From Zygaena filipendulae (lineage: Eukaryota > Arthropoda > Insecta > Lepidoptera > Zygaenidae): 64,000 bases of DNA. A program made the position numbers and the translations under genes. Where the stretch lies: assembly GCA_907165275.2 (NCBI GenBank), contig OU015650.1, positions 3,068,001-3,132,000 of the forward strand, given 5' to 3'. A model generated the notes under the pieces. The model was given only the letters and a program-made list of their open reading frames with translations, did not search any database and was not told the DNA's origin. Shown piece after piece: positions 44,966-57,785 of the stretch. Position 1 is the first letter of the stretch. Each line of letters begins with the position of its first letter.

Positions 44966-46479
44966 TACAACCTTATATGGAAGTATGTACAATCAAATCT
45001 AATTAATAAAGCAAACTACACGGACCTCTTGAAAGTCCTAAGCCTAACATAGTAAACAGTGTAAAGCACAATCAATTTCTTCTGAAAACGACGGCTGAGC
45101 GGTTTCAGTGGTAACTCTGAACATACGAGGAAAGGAATGGAGAAACGATGTTGGGCATAAACTTATTACGTAAGACAGCATTCGCGGAAATGTCTTTCGA
45201 TTAGGCGTTCTTCCAACATTGAAATTATTCCTTTTACAGAATATGGTATGCCGTGAGCCTCGTGATAGGGTATCGCGGCAGAATTCTGGCCTCATATCTA
45301 AACAGCAGGGGTGCTATCCCAGGACTTTATCTATGCGTTTTTGTGATTTGATTACCTACTAATAGAAACTATTTCCACAAGGTTTATAATGGATACTGCA
45401 CTTGTTTTGGATATGGTTTCAAAGTATTTGTAAAATTCACCAATCTGCCTGCCACCTTCTTCTTCTTCTCTAATAGGAGGATGATCGCTTGGTCCGTGGA
45501 TTATCGTCCCTAATGCTGAGGGTCAGGGTAGGCCCGTTAAACTCCAGCAGTGGAAAATCCAAAAAACTTTTCATAAATATCTAATAAGCAGAAAAATCTG
45601 TGCGTTGGAAGGCATATGTATATAGTAGTATAGAAAGCTGTAGATAACTTATACATCGTATGTGTCAATAAATAAAGCTCATTTCAGAAAACAAAATTAT
45701 AGGAAAAAGGTCCACTTCAGTTTTTACAAATTTATTGTTTAATGTAATTTTCTTTCCAACTAGAATATCCAAACTGGTTGCATTAACGAGAATACAGTGT
45801 AAGTATATGAGCGAGTTACCACAAAATCCCACTCGAGACAGTGTTCCGGTAACCACTTACGAAATACCATTATTGTTTGGAGCTTTTCTTCACTTAGATA
45901 ATAAAATGTAAAATTTTAAAATTTATGTGTTTTTTTTTTTGCTATTTTGATACATGTACAATTAATTATGTTTAATACGAAGACGAAAAAAAAGAAATAT
46001 GTACCTAACTAAAATTTTGCCTCAAATGTTGGGATTAACTTTTACTGCTTTAATCAGCAGGCCTAATATTGTGCAAGCAGCTTTATACTGCTTATATTTT
46101 CAGTGAATAAATTACATAGACTTCATAACCCGTCAATCATATTATGTTTGCTAAATCTACAGATAAAATAAAATTTTACAAGATAACTTTCGAACTCACT
46201 ACCCTGCAGCTACATCCTCCGCTTCCGGTTTCCGTGTTTACATCCGCTTCCTGTCGGCAGTCGGTAGCAAGATGTTTTCTATTACATTCTGTTTGAACAG
46301 CGATATTGAGAGGCGGGTGAATGCAAACAACAGTTAGGTTCACCTTATATTCTGTTAAAGTTGTCTTTCATGTATATTTTCATTTTAAAATGTGCACAAA
46401 AATACACACACCCATTTCACACACAGCCTTACACAATATAGTAGGTACAGCAATATCTAAACTGAAAAACAAGCCTACA
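44966..46479. other. no gene seen
   Basis: Mixed-composition sequence with CTT repeats near 45460 and no supported reading frame. Confidence 0.5.
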
Positions 46480-46568
46480 GATAAGTATTCTAGTTTAAGA
46501 CTCACGCTTGTACTTATTTTATCTTTATGGTATCAAATAAACTTGTTTCTATTCTATTCTATTCTATA
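46480..46568 (+). mobile_element. LINE 3' tail with (TATTC)n end
   Basis: Ends CAAATAAACTTGTTTCTATTCTATTCTATTCTAT. Upstream extent is not clear; the 82-residue frame across it is probably meaningless. Confidence 0.5.
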
Positions 46569-46604
46569 ATGGCGACTTATACCTAAGAAAATATGAATAT
46601 CAAT

Positions 46605-46908
46605 ATAATATTATAAATGCAAAAGTGAGTTTGTTTGTATGTATATTTGTTACGCTTCCACGGCTAAACGGCTCAACTAATCACCACAAAATTTTGCATA
46701 CACGTTGCAGGGGTACAAAGAAGGACATAGGCTACTTTTTATCCCGGAATTTCTACAGGAATTTTGAAATTAACGCGGAAGAAACTGCAAAAAATTTTGC
46801 ATACTACACGTTGTCAAGGGTAGGTACAGAAAAAAGTAGTACTTTTATCTCGGAATAGCCGCGGGATCTCCGAAACTAAAGCAGATGAAACCGCGGGGAA
46901 CAGCTTGT
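46605..46908 (+). repeat. CCGCGG repeat, composite copy
   Basis: Two partial bodies in a row (ATACACGTTGCAGGGG, then ACTACACGTTGTCAAGGG) before GAAACCGCGGGGAACAGCT. The second half resembles the CCGCGG part inside the foldback element (about 8845-8970). Confidence 0.8.
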
Positions 46909-47499
46909 TTCATGATAAATATCAGTTAAAACAAAAATCGGATGTAGCGTATGAAAGAACTTTCCCAAATGATCTTCATTATACCTAAGCTTAGGTACAA
47001 TGAAGATGATGAAGTTTTATATCTTAAAATCTAATTTTAATAAAAAATGTTAAATAGAGGAATAATTGAATTTTATAGAATTTATGTTTTAACTAATGAT
47101 ACTAACTTGTGATTATACAAGCGGTTATGTCTTACGTTTTACGGTACATCTATCTCGCTCGTATCTTAGCGTCTCTTATGGAATAAACAAGCATTATTTA
47201 GCATTATTTTAACACGTGAAATATCTTTGTGAGCAAATGTGATTCAGTGTAAGTAATTATCGCCAACGTTTCTCTGTAGCGTCGTGTCGCGACGTAATTT
47301 TCCTACCTCATTCCTCGAGTTGCTTGTCTTTGACAAGCGATCCGTCATAACACAGAAGAAAACTAATTATGGTGCCATCATTATAACTTCGTCTGTTATT
47401 GGCGCTACGATGTCATGGGTGTGGAAACATTATTATTTTGCGAAGAGTCTTTCGAATCTTAAAAAATAAGAAAATTTAGGGTAATTATGTATACAATTT

Positions 47500-47884
47500 A
47501 CTAGCTGTTCGTCGCGGTTTCACCCGCTTGATTTACAGAATTCCGGGATAAAATGTCCTTTCACTAAAGAATCTCTATGATTTTTGGAAAAACTAGCAGT
47601 TTGACAAAATTTAGTGATTGGTCACACTTGCATTTACAATATTAATTCAAATTAAGATATAATAAGAATTCTAGCTGGTAGCTGCCCCCGCGGTTTCGCC
47701 CGCGGTAATTTCAGAGTTCCCGCGGGAATTCCAGGATAAAATATAGTTATTCCTAAACTTTATAAATCACTCTATCTATTTGTAAAAACCGCATGAATAT
47801 CCGTTGCGTAGTTTTAAAAATTCTAAGAATACATAGGTACAGACAGACAGCGGGAATTGACTTTGTTTTATACTATATAGTGAT
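47500..47884 (-). repeat. two CCGCGG repeat copies
   Basis: A short fragment at 47500-47560 and a better copy at 47671-47884 ending in GACAGACAGCGGGAATTGAC. Confidence 0.8.
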
Positions 47885-48778
47885 AGTGACATACAGACGA
47901 GGGTTACAAAAAAAGTTTCCCCAAAGGAGTAAATAAATAATAAAAAAAAAAAAAAAAAACTTAAAAATTTTGATTTAGTAAGTTTTTTGTAACAGAACGT
48001 GATAACTACTTATCTACATGATGTAGTAATTGTATACTGAATAATAGATGCGATTTCATGATATATGTACGGTACAATATGGTGTAATTGAAAACAGTAG
48101 CAAAATCCACTCCTAGACAGACTGTACCTACGTACGCACTAACAAAGGTGTCGCAACTCGCACTGCAAGCTTGTTACTGCAGGCAAAACAAATACACTGC
48201 AAAATGAAACGACAGCCCATGAACTAACGCAGTTCGTTACTGGCATGTAGCGAAACTTTTAATTACTTACATAATTAATTCTATGTTTCCTTTTTTTAAT
48301 ACCAGATGCCTATAGTTAAGATAGGTACAGTAAGTATAGATGAAATCTCAATTCTTCTTAGCGATATTCTTCATTATGTAGGTGAACTGAGCCATCCAGA
48401 AGTGCAAGAAGAAAGAAAACTTTTAATTGAACGACAAGTTACTATATTTTTTCAGCGTTTTTCATTAGGTACGTAAAAAACACGTAATTTGATATTTTTT
48501 TATCAATACGTATGTCATTATATTTGTGTGTAAAAGAGTTTAATGACGAAGAAGTTCCAGCGGTCACTGTCATTCTAATAAACAATTCACATTGTAATTA
48601 CGTATAACAAGGGAGCAATGGGCATCCTAATGAAGGTTTTGTGAAATGGGTGAGAAGTTTCCATTAAAAAGTTTGATTAAAAACAAAATGGTCTACGAAA
48701 GGTTTAATAATGATGTGGTGCCTCAGTCCTAAAAAAACTCATGCTTATTTATTAAATAAATATTAATCTCTACTATGC

Positions 48779-49248
48779 CTACTAATATTATAAGTGCGAA
48801 AGTAACTCTGTCTGTCTGTCTGTTACGCTTTCACGCCTTAACGGCTCAACCGATCATCATGAAATTTTGCATACACGTGTTGCCAGGGATTCAGAGAAGA
48901 CATAGGGTACTTTTTATCCAGGAATTCTCGCGGGAACTCCCAACTTATCGCTGGTGAAACCGCGGGAACAGCTAGTATTATATGTAATATAGCAAAAACA
49001 TTGATATATATGTATAAGTTTTTATTTTGTGAATACTTATGAAATATCCTTACATATTATAAAACAAAGCGCCGCGTCTGTCTGTCTCTGTCTGTTAGCG
49101 ATAAATTCAAAAACTACTGAACGGATTTTCATGCACTTTTCATCAATAGATAGAGTGATTCAAGAGGAAGGTTTATGGGTATAGTTCATCCTGGAATTCC
49201 TGCGAACCTCTGAAATTAGGACGAGTAAAACCGCGGGGCTGTCCCCCG
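48779..49248 (+). repeat. two CCGCGG repeat copies
   Basis: 48779-48976 is a well-preserved copy (TCTGTCTGTCTGTTACGC ... GGGAACAGCTAGT); 49056-49248 belongs to the subfamily with AAAACTACTGAACGGATTTTC. Confidence 0.85.
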
Positions 49249-49294
49249 TATAAGATAGGTAGATAATTTGGTAATTTACGTCTCTCAAACTATT

Positions 49295-49422
49295 TTACTA
49301 ACTAGCCCAGTGATAAGGCCGCCCTTTGGAGCAACTTAATACTTTCTGTTTTATAAGTATTGAATTATTGTACTGTGGTGCTCAATAAAGTGTTCATTCA
49401 TTTCATTCATTCACACAAATTA
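49295..49422 (+). mobile_element. LINE 3' tail with (ATTC)n end
   Basis: Contains GTGATAAGGCCGCCCTTTG and GTGGTGCTCAATAAAGTGTTC followed by TTCATTTCATTCATTC. Same class of 5'-truncated LINE tail on the plus strand. Confidence 0.7.
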
Positions 49423-49444
49423 GAACACTCGTTTATTTCGATAC

Positions 49445-49985
49445 AAGCTATGCCCCGCGGTTTCACCCGGTAACTTCTTTCCCGACATCCGATTTCAATG
49501 AAACAAAGCCTATATGTAATAGCTTAATTCTAAAATAGCTTAATCTACCTGTGAAAACCGCATGACAATCCGTTCAGTAGATTCAGAGATTATCGCGAAC
49601 AGACAGACAAGACGGACGGAATAGAATTTTAGAAACCCTTTTTTTGGGGTTGGTTACTTATCTTTTATCACCCCCTGTAAATTTTTGTTAAAAATATTCA
49701 ATGTACATAATCGCGGATTCTACTCTTTTATTATAGTAGGTACTAGCTGTGCCGCGCGGCTTCACCCCTGATAATTTCGAAGTTCCCGCGGAATTGTTCC
49801 ATTTAAACTTTTCATCCCTATTTCATCCCCTTGGGGGTTGAATTTCGAAAAATCCTTTCTTATACATCTACGATATAGAAAGAATATATCCTCCAAGTTT
49901 CAGGTCTCTACGATCAGCGGTTTAGGCTGTGCGTTGATCCATCAGTCATTCAAGACAAAGCATTTTATTTATATAGATAGATAGA
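49445..49985 (-). repeat. two adjacent CCGCGG repeat copies of different subfamilies
   Basis: 49445-49735 matches the long subfamily of 10587 (ending CGCGGATTCTACTCTTTTAT); 49741-49985 matches the 11208 subfamily. Confidence 0.85.
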
Positions 49986-52900
49986 AGAAATAAATATAGT
50001 TTGCCAGTTATAAACTGCCCAAATACACACAGTCCTCATTTAGAGATACACGAATAAACCTCTTTCCTTATTTATTTATACCCTTGCTTGCTATCAGCCA
50101 ATCACTTCATTATTGAAACAAAGTATGTACAAGTTCCTGTGAGGGTCCAATCAATCCGGCCATCCGACCAAACATCGCACACACAACCTACCAATTAAGT
50201 TGGACCCCTGCTTTTCACACGTTGCGCCCTTTGGTACTCTCTAAAGCGTACTAATGAGAGAAGGGAGGAAGCTCGCGTTAGTATGGTCGGAGGTCAATCA
50301 CATTGTAATTGGCTGTGCAACCAAGATACCCGTGAAATGACTAGCCTCTGACGAGGGTAACTCGCTTGAGGGCATTCGATTAGGCTTCACACTCTCTTCA
50401 GTGGTTAAAAGATGTTATTTTGATATCTGTCTGTCTATTTTATACTAATCACTTCCTATAGTTACCTACTTATGGGGAACATTCGACAGTAGAATCTTTT
50501 CGTTGTTTGTAGAGACTGTTCGTTTCCCTTCGACATTTTTTGCTACGTTTGTTCTTTTAAAAAATCCTTAACGATTATTTCTCGTAACAACAACGTTAAA
50601 TCCTTAGTACCTATTCTTAAAATAAGAATAAAAAAATGGTTTCAGAAACCAAGTGGGTAGGTAGATACAGGCCGGATTCTTTTTTCAATAGTCAGTTAAA
50701 AAACTATTCTAAAGAATGCGAATAAAAAACAACTGTAGCTAAAGCTAAACAACTATTTTAATTTTTAATTAACCTATGTTCTGCGGTGTCTGTACAGCAT
50801 GCTACATCATTAATACTTAAATATACAGATAGAGACTGTATCATAGAACGGCTTGGTGCATATTAGCAACACCCTGTGACTACAACGGTGCGCAACGCTT
50901 CACAGTTCACACTGCAACATATTATGAAACAAGATGCAGTTGCAAAACCAAAGCAACATTCTTAAGCCAAGGAAATAAGGAGCGAATTCGTTCGACACTC
51001 GGTTTTAGAAACAAAACTGTAGTGTTGGTGGTTTATATTATACCAGTCAGTATGCGTGTACGGGAATGACCGCAAAGATATTCGCATATCCAGTTTGTGC
51101 ATCCATACTTCGCCGTACGTTACGGCGGAAAATTCAGTAAAGAAAGAACAATCCAATTAGTTTGGTAAATTTTGGTCTTAATATATACCTATGTTTTTGA
51201 CAACGGCTACGGTTATTTGAAAACGGTTAATTGAAAAAGGGAACCGTTATTATTGCGTTATAGCCGTCTCTTTGTGTCTATAGATGAGAAGGAAAATGTA
51301 CCTAGTTAGTGGACTTTCTAAAAATAAAAAGCTAAAAATAACAAAATACCCATTTAATCCAAAAGACAAAAATACACGTTACTTATATCATTATTGGTTT
51401 GTGCTATACCACTCATCGATTTGAATTCGGTGGGTGACATAAGTGGGAGTATACCTTTTCAAACAAAAAAAGAATCATCAAAATCGGTTCACGCAGTCGA
51501 AAACTATGAGACAAACATAAAAAAATAATAAAAAAAAAACATGCGCGTCGAATTGAGAACCTTTGGGAAGTCGGTTAATAAAATACAAGAAAGGTTGGCC
51601 CTCCATATTACTTAAGGATGAAAGGAAAATACTTTGCAATTAGAGCTTGTATGGCGTATATCATTTAGGAGACGTTTCACATTGACTTTTTTTTTCCAAG
51701 TCAATAGTGATGAAATCTTTGTCACCTTTAAGCTTCTGAACTATGGAGTCAAAATCCTGAATAAGGTGACAGAACTTCAAAAACCCTTAACCCTTAACTA
51801 AATATAAAGCCGAAAACAAAAACTGCAGGTTATATTTGAACTTTAACCGTAACAGAGTCGAATGGTATACCGATCAATGATACCCATGTTAACATATTTT
51901 CTATTTTTGATATTATACAAAATGGCGGCGATCATAATAAAAGTCATCACAGTCCGAACTGCTGACAATCCATGTTTTACACGAATTCCGTGAACAATAA
52001 AACCGGAACGTGTCCCTAGTCGAGTTCATTTATCTTACGCATAAATTACACCCAATGGTGGAGTTTTCCTTGGACTTCTTTATCAGATGGTTAAGAAAAA
52101 AAAAGAAAAAGATGTTGAAGATCATAAAGGCGATGGAAAAGTTTTATGAGGGACCTTAACGATCGCAAGTTTAGAATTTTCCCCACAGTTACGAAGCTGA
52201 TGATAATAGCATATATAATTTAAATTAAACTATACAAAGTAAAACTGTCTCTACTTTTATAAGAAAGAAATTGGGCAGTCTTGATTTTGATTAGTTGACA
52301 TGAAATGATAACTACTTATACAAAATCTGATTTGTGATATTTAGTTCCAATCAAAATTCGTGGAACGGCGCAAAATTAAGTTTTATGACTCGCACCCAAA
52401 AGGACGAATGCTGCAAAATTATCATAAAAAATAGTATTTTAAGTGTTAACCTAAATTATATTTAGGTAGTCACTTCTCAATCAACCATTTTTTTATATAT
52501 GAAAATAAATAGCTAGTTAAATTTAGCTTCCTGGAAGTACCTACTTAATATATCTACCTATTTAACAATATTTTAGTTTTGACATTAAAATTTTAAAGTT
52601 TAATACCAACATTGTTTCCACAAATAAATACTAAGTATGATTATTTCGTGTTTAAAAATTATTTTAAGAATTAGTTTACAATACTTACCTACTGATTTTC
52701 CTTTACTGACTAAATTTTCTTCATAATATTAATCTAGTTGTACTCGTTGATATATCTACGTGTAGTATACTATCTATTATGTTGGGAATTCGATCACAAT
52801 TTAATGTTACGACTATACGTACAATTTCCATGCTCCACTTAGGTACATCAAATGTTTCTATAGTAACCTAATAATTACGTATCACCAGCCGCAAGTCTAT

Positions 52901-53117
52901 AATATTGTTGAAATACTTCACTGATAAAGGATTTTTGTCCTTATTTCGAAGATCTTAAGGTAATTAATTTGGTTTAGATAATAAATTGAAGTGTATTAAT
53001 TGGTATCGGATGACAATTAATGTTTGACGGCATTATCGAGGCATTATCTAAATACCGTGTTTGTGATAAAGATAAGTAAAAAAAAAATAGATTAAAATAA
53101 AAAATAAACGGAGGAGC
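49986..53117. other. no gene seen besides repeats
   Basis: 50130-50400 is less AT-rich than its surroundings (for example GAGAGAAGGGAGGAAGCTCGCG) but has no convincing frame. The AGTCGGTTAA repeat lies at 51395-51590. Confidence 0.5.
51395..51590 (-). repeat. dispersed lepidopteran repeat (AGTCGGTTAA end)
   Basis: Contains AATCGGTTCACGCAGTCG, GCGCGTCGAATTGAGAACC and GGGAAGTCGGTTAATAAAAT, a set I recognise as one of the common lepidopteran repeats. Shorter inverse pieces in two tandem halves are at 54583-54660 (CCGACTTCCCACAAAGGAGG). Confidence 0.65.
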
Positions 53118-53125
53118 AAAAACTA

Positions 53126-53198
53126 TGTTTCCGCCCGGGATCGAACCGGGGACCTTCTGCGTGTTAGGCAGATGTGATAACCGCTACACCACGGAAAC
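53126..53198 (-). tRNA. tRNA-Val (anticodon AAC)
   Basis: On the minus strand a 73-nt cloverleaf begins GTTTCCGTGGTGTAG and ends CGGAAAC plus discriminator A. The acceptor stem GTTTCCG/CGGAAAC pairs fully, the anticodon stem TCTGC/GCAGA encloses loop CTAACAC (anticodon AAC), and the T arm carries GGTTCGATCC. Internal pol III boxes A and B are both intact, and a TTTTT terminator follows within about 8 nt (53118-53122). It therefore looks functional. It stands alone, with no other tRNA in the window. Confidence 0.95.
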
Positions 53199-53525
53199 TT
53201 AATTACAACATTGCAAATTAATAATCTTATCCGGTAAAAAATAACGGGTACCTGAATGTAGAACGGTAGGTCTCGGTACTAATGAAATATCTCAACCATA
53301 ATCTCAACCAAGTGCTGCTATTTGACTCTGCTGGCTGCGCTATTTTACGACACAATACTATTTAACACGATTTATTTTGTGTACTTATCAGCTTTGTTAA
53401 GTAAGCAAAAAAAATACTTATTTAATTTATGTTAATCTAAATTCTAAACGCAACCCACATTTAAAATGAATAATAATGAAATATGGTATACTTAGCTCAT
53501 TAAAATAAAACTAATTAAAATGGTT

Positions 53526-53614
53526 GGTTACCACAACACACACACATAGCCATATAACTTTGTTGGGTATCGAGTAGGTAGATCGGTGTGTTGTGAAGTG
53601 TAAATTATATTATA
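53526..53614 (+). mobile_element. degenerate SINE tail fragment
   Basis: Contains GGTATCGAGTAGGTAGATCGGTGTGTTGTGAAGTG-like sequence matching the tail of the SINE at 28464-28743, with divergence. Confidence 0.6.
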
Positions 53615-54115
53615 CTAGCTGTGCCTCGCGGTTTCACCCGCGTGAGTTTTGGGAATCTTTGCGGACGCAGATAAAACACCCCGCCAAAGTTTCATCACAA
53701 TCGGACCAATGGTTTCAAAACGCATAGAGGACAGACATACAAACATTCATTTTTACATATAAAGAAGATTAGGTACTAACAGTTCCCCGCTGTTTGACCT
53801 GCGTTAATTTCGGAGTTCCCGCGCGAATTCCGGGACAAAGTACCCTGAGTCCTTCCTGTACTACTGACAACATATAGTTGGTATAGGTGCTATAGGTATA
53901 TTAATGCACTTTTTCCCACACTTCCAACACTTATCGTTATATTTCAGCCAATTTACACAAATCCTTGACAAATTATAAACCCAAATCTTCCTCACGAATT
54001 ACTCTATCCATCTGTAAAAACCGCATGAAATTCCGTTGAGTTCCTAGTTTTTGAATATATCGCGAACAGACAGACAGACGCGGCGGAGGACTTTGTTTTA
54101 TAATAAGTAGTGATA
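53615..54115 (-). repeat. two CCGCGG repeat copies
   Basis: 53615-53772 (TGTGCCTCGCGGTTTCACCC ... AGAAGATTAGGTA) and 53779-54115 (CAGTTCCCCGCTGTTTGACC ... GACGCGGCGGAGGACTTT). Confidence 0.82.
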
Positions 54116-54582
54116 TGGATCTGTAAAATAAATAAAGCTAAATAATAATTTCCATGACAGAAAATTAGATTTAAATTTGAGCTGAGTAGTAACGCTCAAC
54201 AGAGCTTCCGTTTCATTAGCTCTCGCTGTGAGTAACAGACAGACAAAAACAAAACTTTGTTGTTTGATTAATGGACTTTATTAACGTTGAACGATTCGCA
54301 ACAAAATACTTAGGTAGGTAAATCTCAAAATTTAACGAAGTTCGCTTAAATGATTGATTAGGCTCTTTCTCATAATTATTATTAACTTTTAATATTTTTT
54401 AAAAGAAGCCAGCGAGTGGCGCTTGGATTGTGGTGCTCAGTCGGCAATTCGGTTTAGGATGGGTGACCAGTCCAGTTAAAACTATATTCTCCCTCGGAAA
54501 TTCAAGACAATTTGTACTGAGACAAAAATATTCTGGCAAGTAGGTAGCAGGTACAGTGTACACAGTAAAAAATAATTTTTAA

Positions 54583-54660
54583 CCGACTTCCCACAAAGGA
54601 GGAGGTTCTCAATTTTTTAACCAACTTCCCAAAAAGGAGGAGGTTCTCAATTCAATGGGA
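54583..54660 (+). repeat. duplicated end of the AGTCGGTTAA repeat
   Basis: Two direct copies of AACCGACTTCCCA.AAAGGAGGAGGTTCTCAATT in a row, the second with CCAACTT. Same family as 51395-51590. Confidence 0.7.
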
Positions 54661-57539
54661 TTAAAATTACGTGAAGTCCTAGCTTTTTTTGTAACTTGAT
54701 AACGTGTATGTGTGTCTCAATACAAATTTTTATCAAACCGCACAAGAATTGTTAGATACTTAGATAAATATTCACAAGTACAACGGCTTAGTGTGTGACG
54801 TGTCTGCGTTCACGGAATTTGATCTAGCATGACGAGGGTAAGCAATTTAACATTATTTATCGCCTTAAGAGAATTTATGTACGGCTTTATTAGTGAGGAA
54901 GGACCAGCCTCTGTACTACGCAACTCTCAAACCAGCTGGGTTGTTGAAAAGAGAAGAATGCAAGACTTATGAATATCATATTTGAGAATGGTTGTCTCTC
55001 TTACGCTTAAGCAGGTACTGCGTATTAGGATGAGTACACGATAAAGCTCTCCTTTATTTAGATGTGAAATACGGGTATGTTTGTGTATGACAAATTGTCT
55101 AGGCCGAGTTGGCTTTGGTACTACGTGAACTTTTTTGATTTTAGAACGGCTTTAGATACCTAATGTGGTATGGCCAGTAATTTATAAGCTGTCATAAAAA
55201 GCACGCTGTTATCCAGTTCTTTTCTACTACTACTTGGCTAAAATGAAGTCTCAATAGTAAATGAGATGTGCACCCAATGTTACTGAGAAAACAGAAAACA
55301 AGGTCGCGAGTACTTTAAAGAAACATAAAAAAACTTAAGAAAAGTTTTATTTATTTTAATTTAAGGTAATAAAAAGGTTTAGTTAGTAGATATTACTTGC
55401 GAAATATGGTCACATTGATACTTTTTATAATATGATTTTCGGCATATTCAGAGTAATATATTAATACCTAAGCAACCGAAGTGACGTGACGTTCATGATG
55501 TTGGCAGAGAGTGAAAAATTTGGTAAAAATAAAGATGACATTGATAAACACTTATACTAAGCTTGCATCTGAACTTTTTAAGTTTTTACCAACTGGTTTA
55601 TTCCTACGTGGTTTATTATATTTTATTTTTGATACGAATCGTACATAATGGACATCAGCTACTTTGTTTTGTACCCTTGTTAAGTTAGTGGTGTTTAAGT
55701 ACCCTTTAATTCACTTTCGACTTGGGACCCCCTTTCGCGTTGCCGTTGCGCAAGTGATGGATTTAAATCCGCCAAAAGGCAAACAAGCCAAAGCGAGGCC
55801 AACGATTCCCGAAGCGTGGCACTGAGCTGCAAAAAAAGGAAGTGTTTTAAAAGCCCCGATTGCCGCGGTATAAACAGAATACATTCGTTGTAAGTTAGCT
55901 GGTAAGCACGCACGACTTATTACCCTTCGCTTCGTGTACCGACTGAAGGCCGTATTCTCAACGCGTTTCGCATAAAAGTTAAAACTATACTATACGTAAA
56001 CCATGTAATGTATGGATGTAAATAGACCGAAAAATTTGGAAAAAAAGAAAAATTCGAAAGAAATTACTTTCAACATCTCATTCTCATACAAAAAACTTTA
56101 TTTAAGCTAACACCTTCTCTTGCCGATACTTTTTTCATTACTAGCTGTGCCCTACATTTATAATAGTAATGATTAACTTATTGATTGCTGATTCTTTTTT
56201 TGGGTAAAATAAATACTTTGCTTCGTTACTTAGCTACGAATACTTACACCCATTTTCAGAATACGTCTTTCGGAAACTAGAGAGCAAAGTCTCAGTAGAT
56301 ATGCATTACCATTTTTATAGCGGTTTGTCTGAGTTTTATGCAGATTGGTGCTCGTCGCGCAACGACTAAGCAGTGCGATGTATGACCCGTGGTCCAACGA
56401 CAGTTATCGAGCGACCCACCTTAAAGTATCATGGCCGCATTTCAAAACACGCTCAGTCCATTACCTAACACACAATGCCTCAGGAGATTTTGACGGGAAT
56501 CAAAGATGTCGCTTGATAAAATAATTGAAAATATTCAATGTATACAATATTATCGTTATCTATCTATCTATACTATAATAAAAGAGTAGAATCCGCGATT
56601 CTGTACATTGAATATTTTTGACAAATTTTGACAGGGAGCGATGAAAGAAGAGTAACCAACCACAAAAAAAGGGTTATTTAAAATCTTTTCTGTCTGTCTG
56701 ATCTACTGAACAGATTGTCATGCGGTTTTCATTGGTAGATTAAGCTTAGCCTGGAGCTAACTATAGGCTTTGTTTCATTTAAATCGGATCTCGGGAAAAA
56801 AAGTTGCTATGAACGAAAAGGTGAAACCGCGGGGCACAGCTAGTGTATAATATTATGATTAGTTGACCCTTACAGAAGCTATGAGATAATAATGCTTGGA
56901 TATTACCTATATCAGGTTCGTTAAATAATATAATCAATATACCAACGATGCTGCTGTATCTAGAAAGTGCTATTCTAGGTAAGAAGAAGAACACTTCGAA
57001 AAAGTAAATTTGCTTTATTATATGAAGGTCATTGGCCTCTGGCTTCAAGGCTTTTGATTTGAAGGGAACCCCATATCTGAATCAAACAACCCTCAAAATT
57101 ATACGTTAGCTAATAAACCTTTTTTATTAATACCGCTTGAGCTCACAACATGGTCCTCCCATCTATCTGCTCTGAAAGCGAGTGTCGCACTAATCTATGC
57201 AAACCCGGTTTAAGATCGACTTGTTTGTAATAAGGGAATCTATCATAATTGCTGAATTATCCATTTTATACTTGAAATACTATACTATACCTATTTTAAA
57301 TATCTTAACTGTAAGGAACGATGTTAATGTGTTTATCATAGAATTAATAAAAAAGAATTTAAAAAAAAGTAAAATAATCATTTTATTCATTTAAAAATAC
57401 AAAAAAACGAAAAAGTTACGGGACTTCGTACAGTTGCGTCTGCAAGAATAATTTAGCTTCAGCGTGTGATTTCATTTCGCCTATCTAAGATCAATACATA
57501 GAAACAATAAATTATTATATTTTTAGGCATTTCTTTTTT
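54661..57539. other. no gene seen
   Basis: Unique-looking AT-rich sequence around the CCGCGG copy at 56571. Short minus-strand frames at 55695-55913 and 56779-57048 show no protein features. Confidence 0.5.
56571..56844 (+). repeat. CCGCGG repeat, long subfamily
   Basis: Uninterrupted counterpart of 10587-11072: AAAGAGTAGAATCCGCGATTC ... CACAGCTAGT. Confidence 0.87.
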
Positions 57540-57543
57540 AAAT

Positions 57544-57781
57544 GGACATAGATAAGCAACAGTGTGTTAACCCACACTGGAGAAATTTTGAGTAAATCGT
57601 GTTTTAAAATTATAGCGCCATTTTGTGTCAACATTTTTTTATGTTCAACGTTTTGTTGGTATTAAAACAATATAATAAGGTAAACACTGCATCATTAAAA
57701 AACGTTTCATAACTCTCAATAGAGCGTTCTGTATCAATAACTTAATTTTGTGGGTTAACATGTTATTGCTAATCGACGTCC
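57544..57781 (+). mobile_element. uninterrupted copy of the 238-bp MITE
   Basis: Starts GGACATAGATAAGCAAC and ends CTAATCGACGTCC (imperfect inverted termini). It is flanked on both sides by AAAT (57540-57543 and 57782-57785), a likely 4-bp target duplication. It shares sequence and order with the pieces at 26.9-28.9 kb and so serves as the empty-site reference there. No coding capacity. Confidence 0.7.
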
Positions 57782-57785
57782 AAAT

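Noticed and set aside
54411..54480. 5S rRNA-derived sequence (TAGGATGGGTGACCAG)
   Set aside because: Only a short stretch resembles the 5S internal control region; no full 5S alignment or SINE3 structure could be made.
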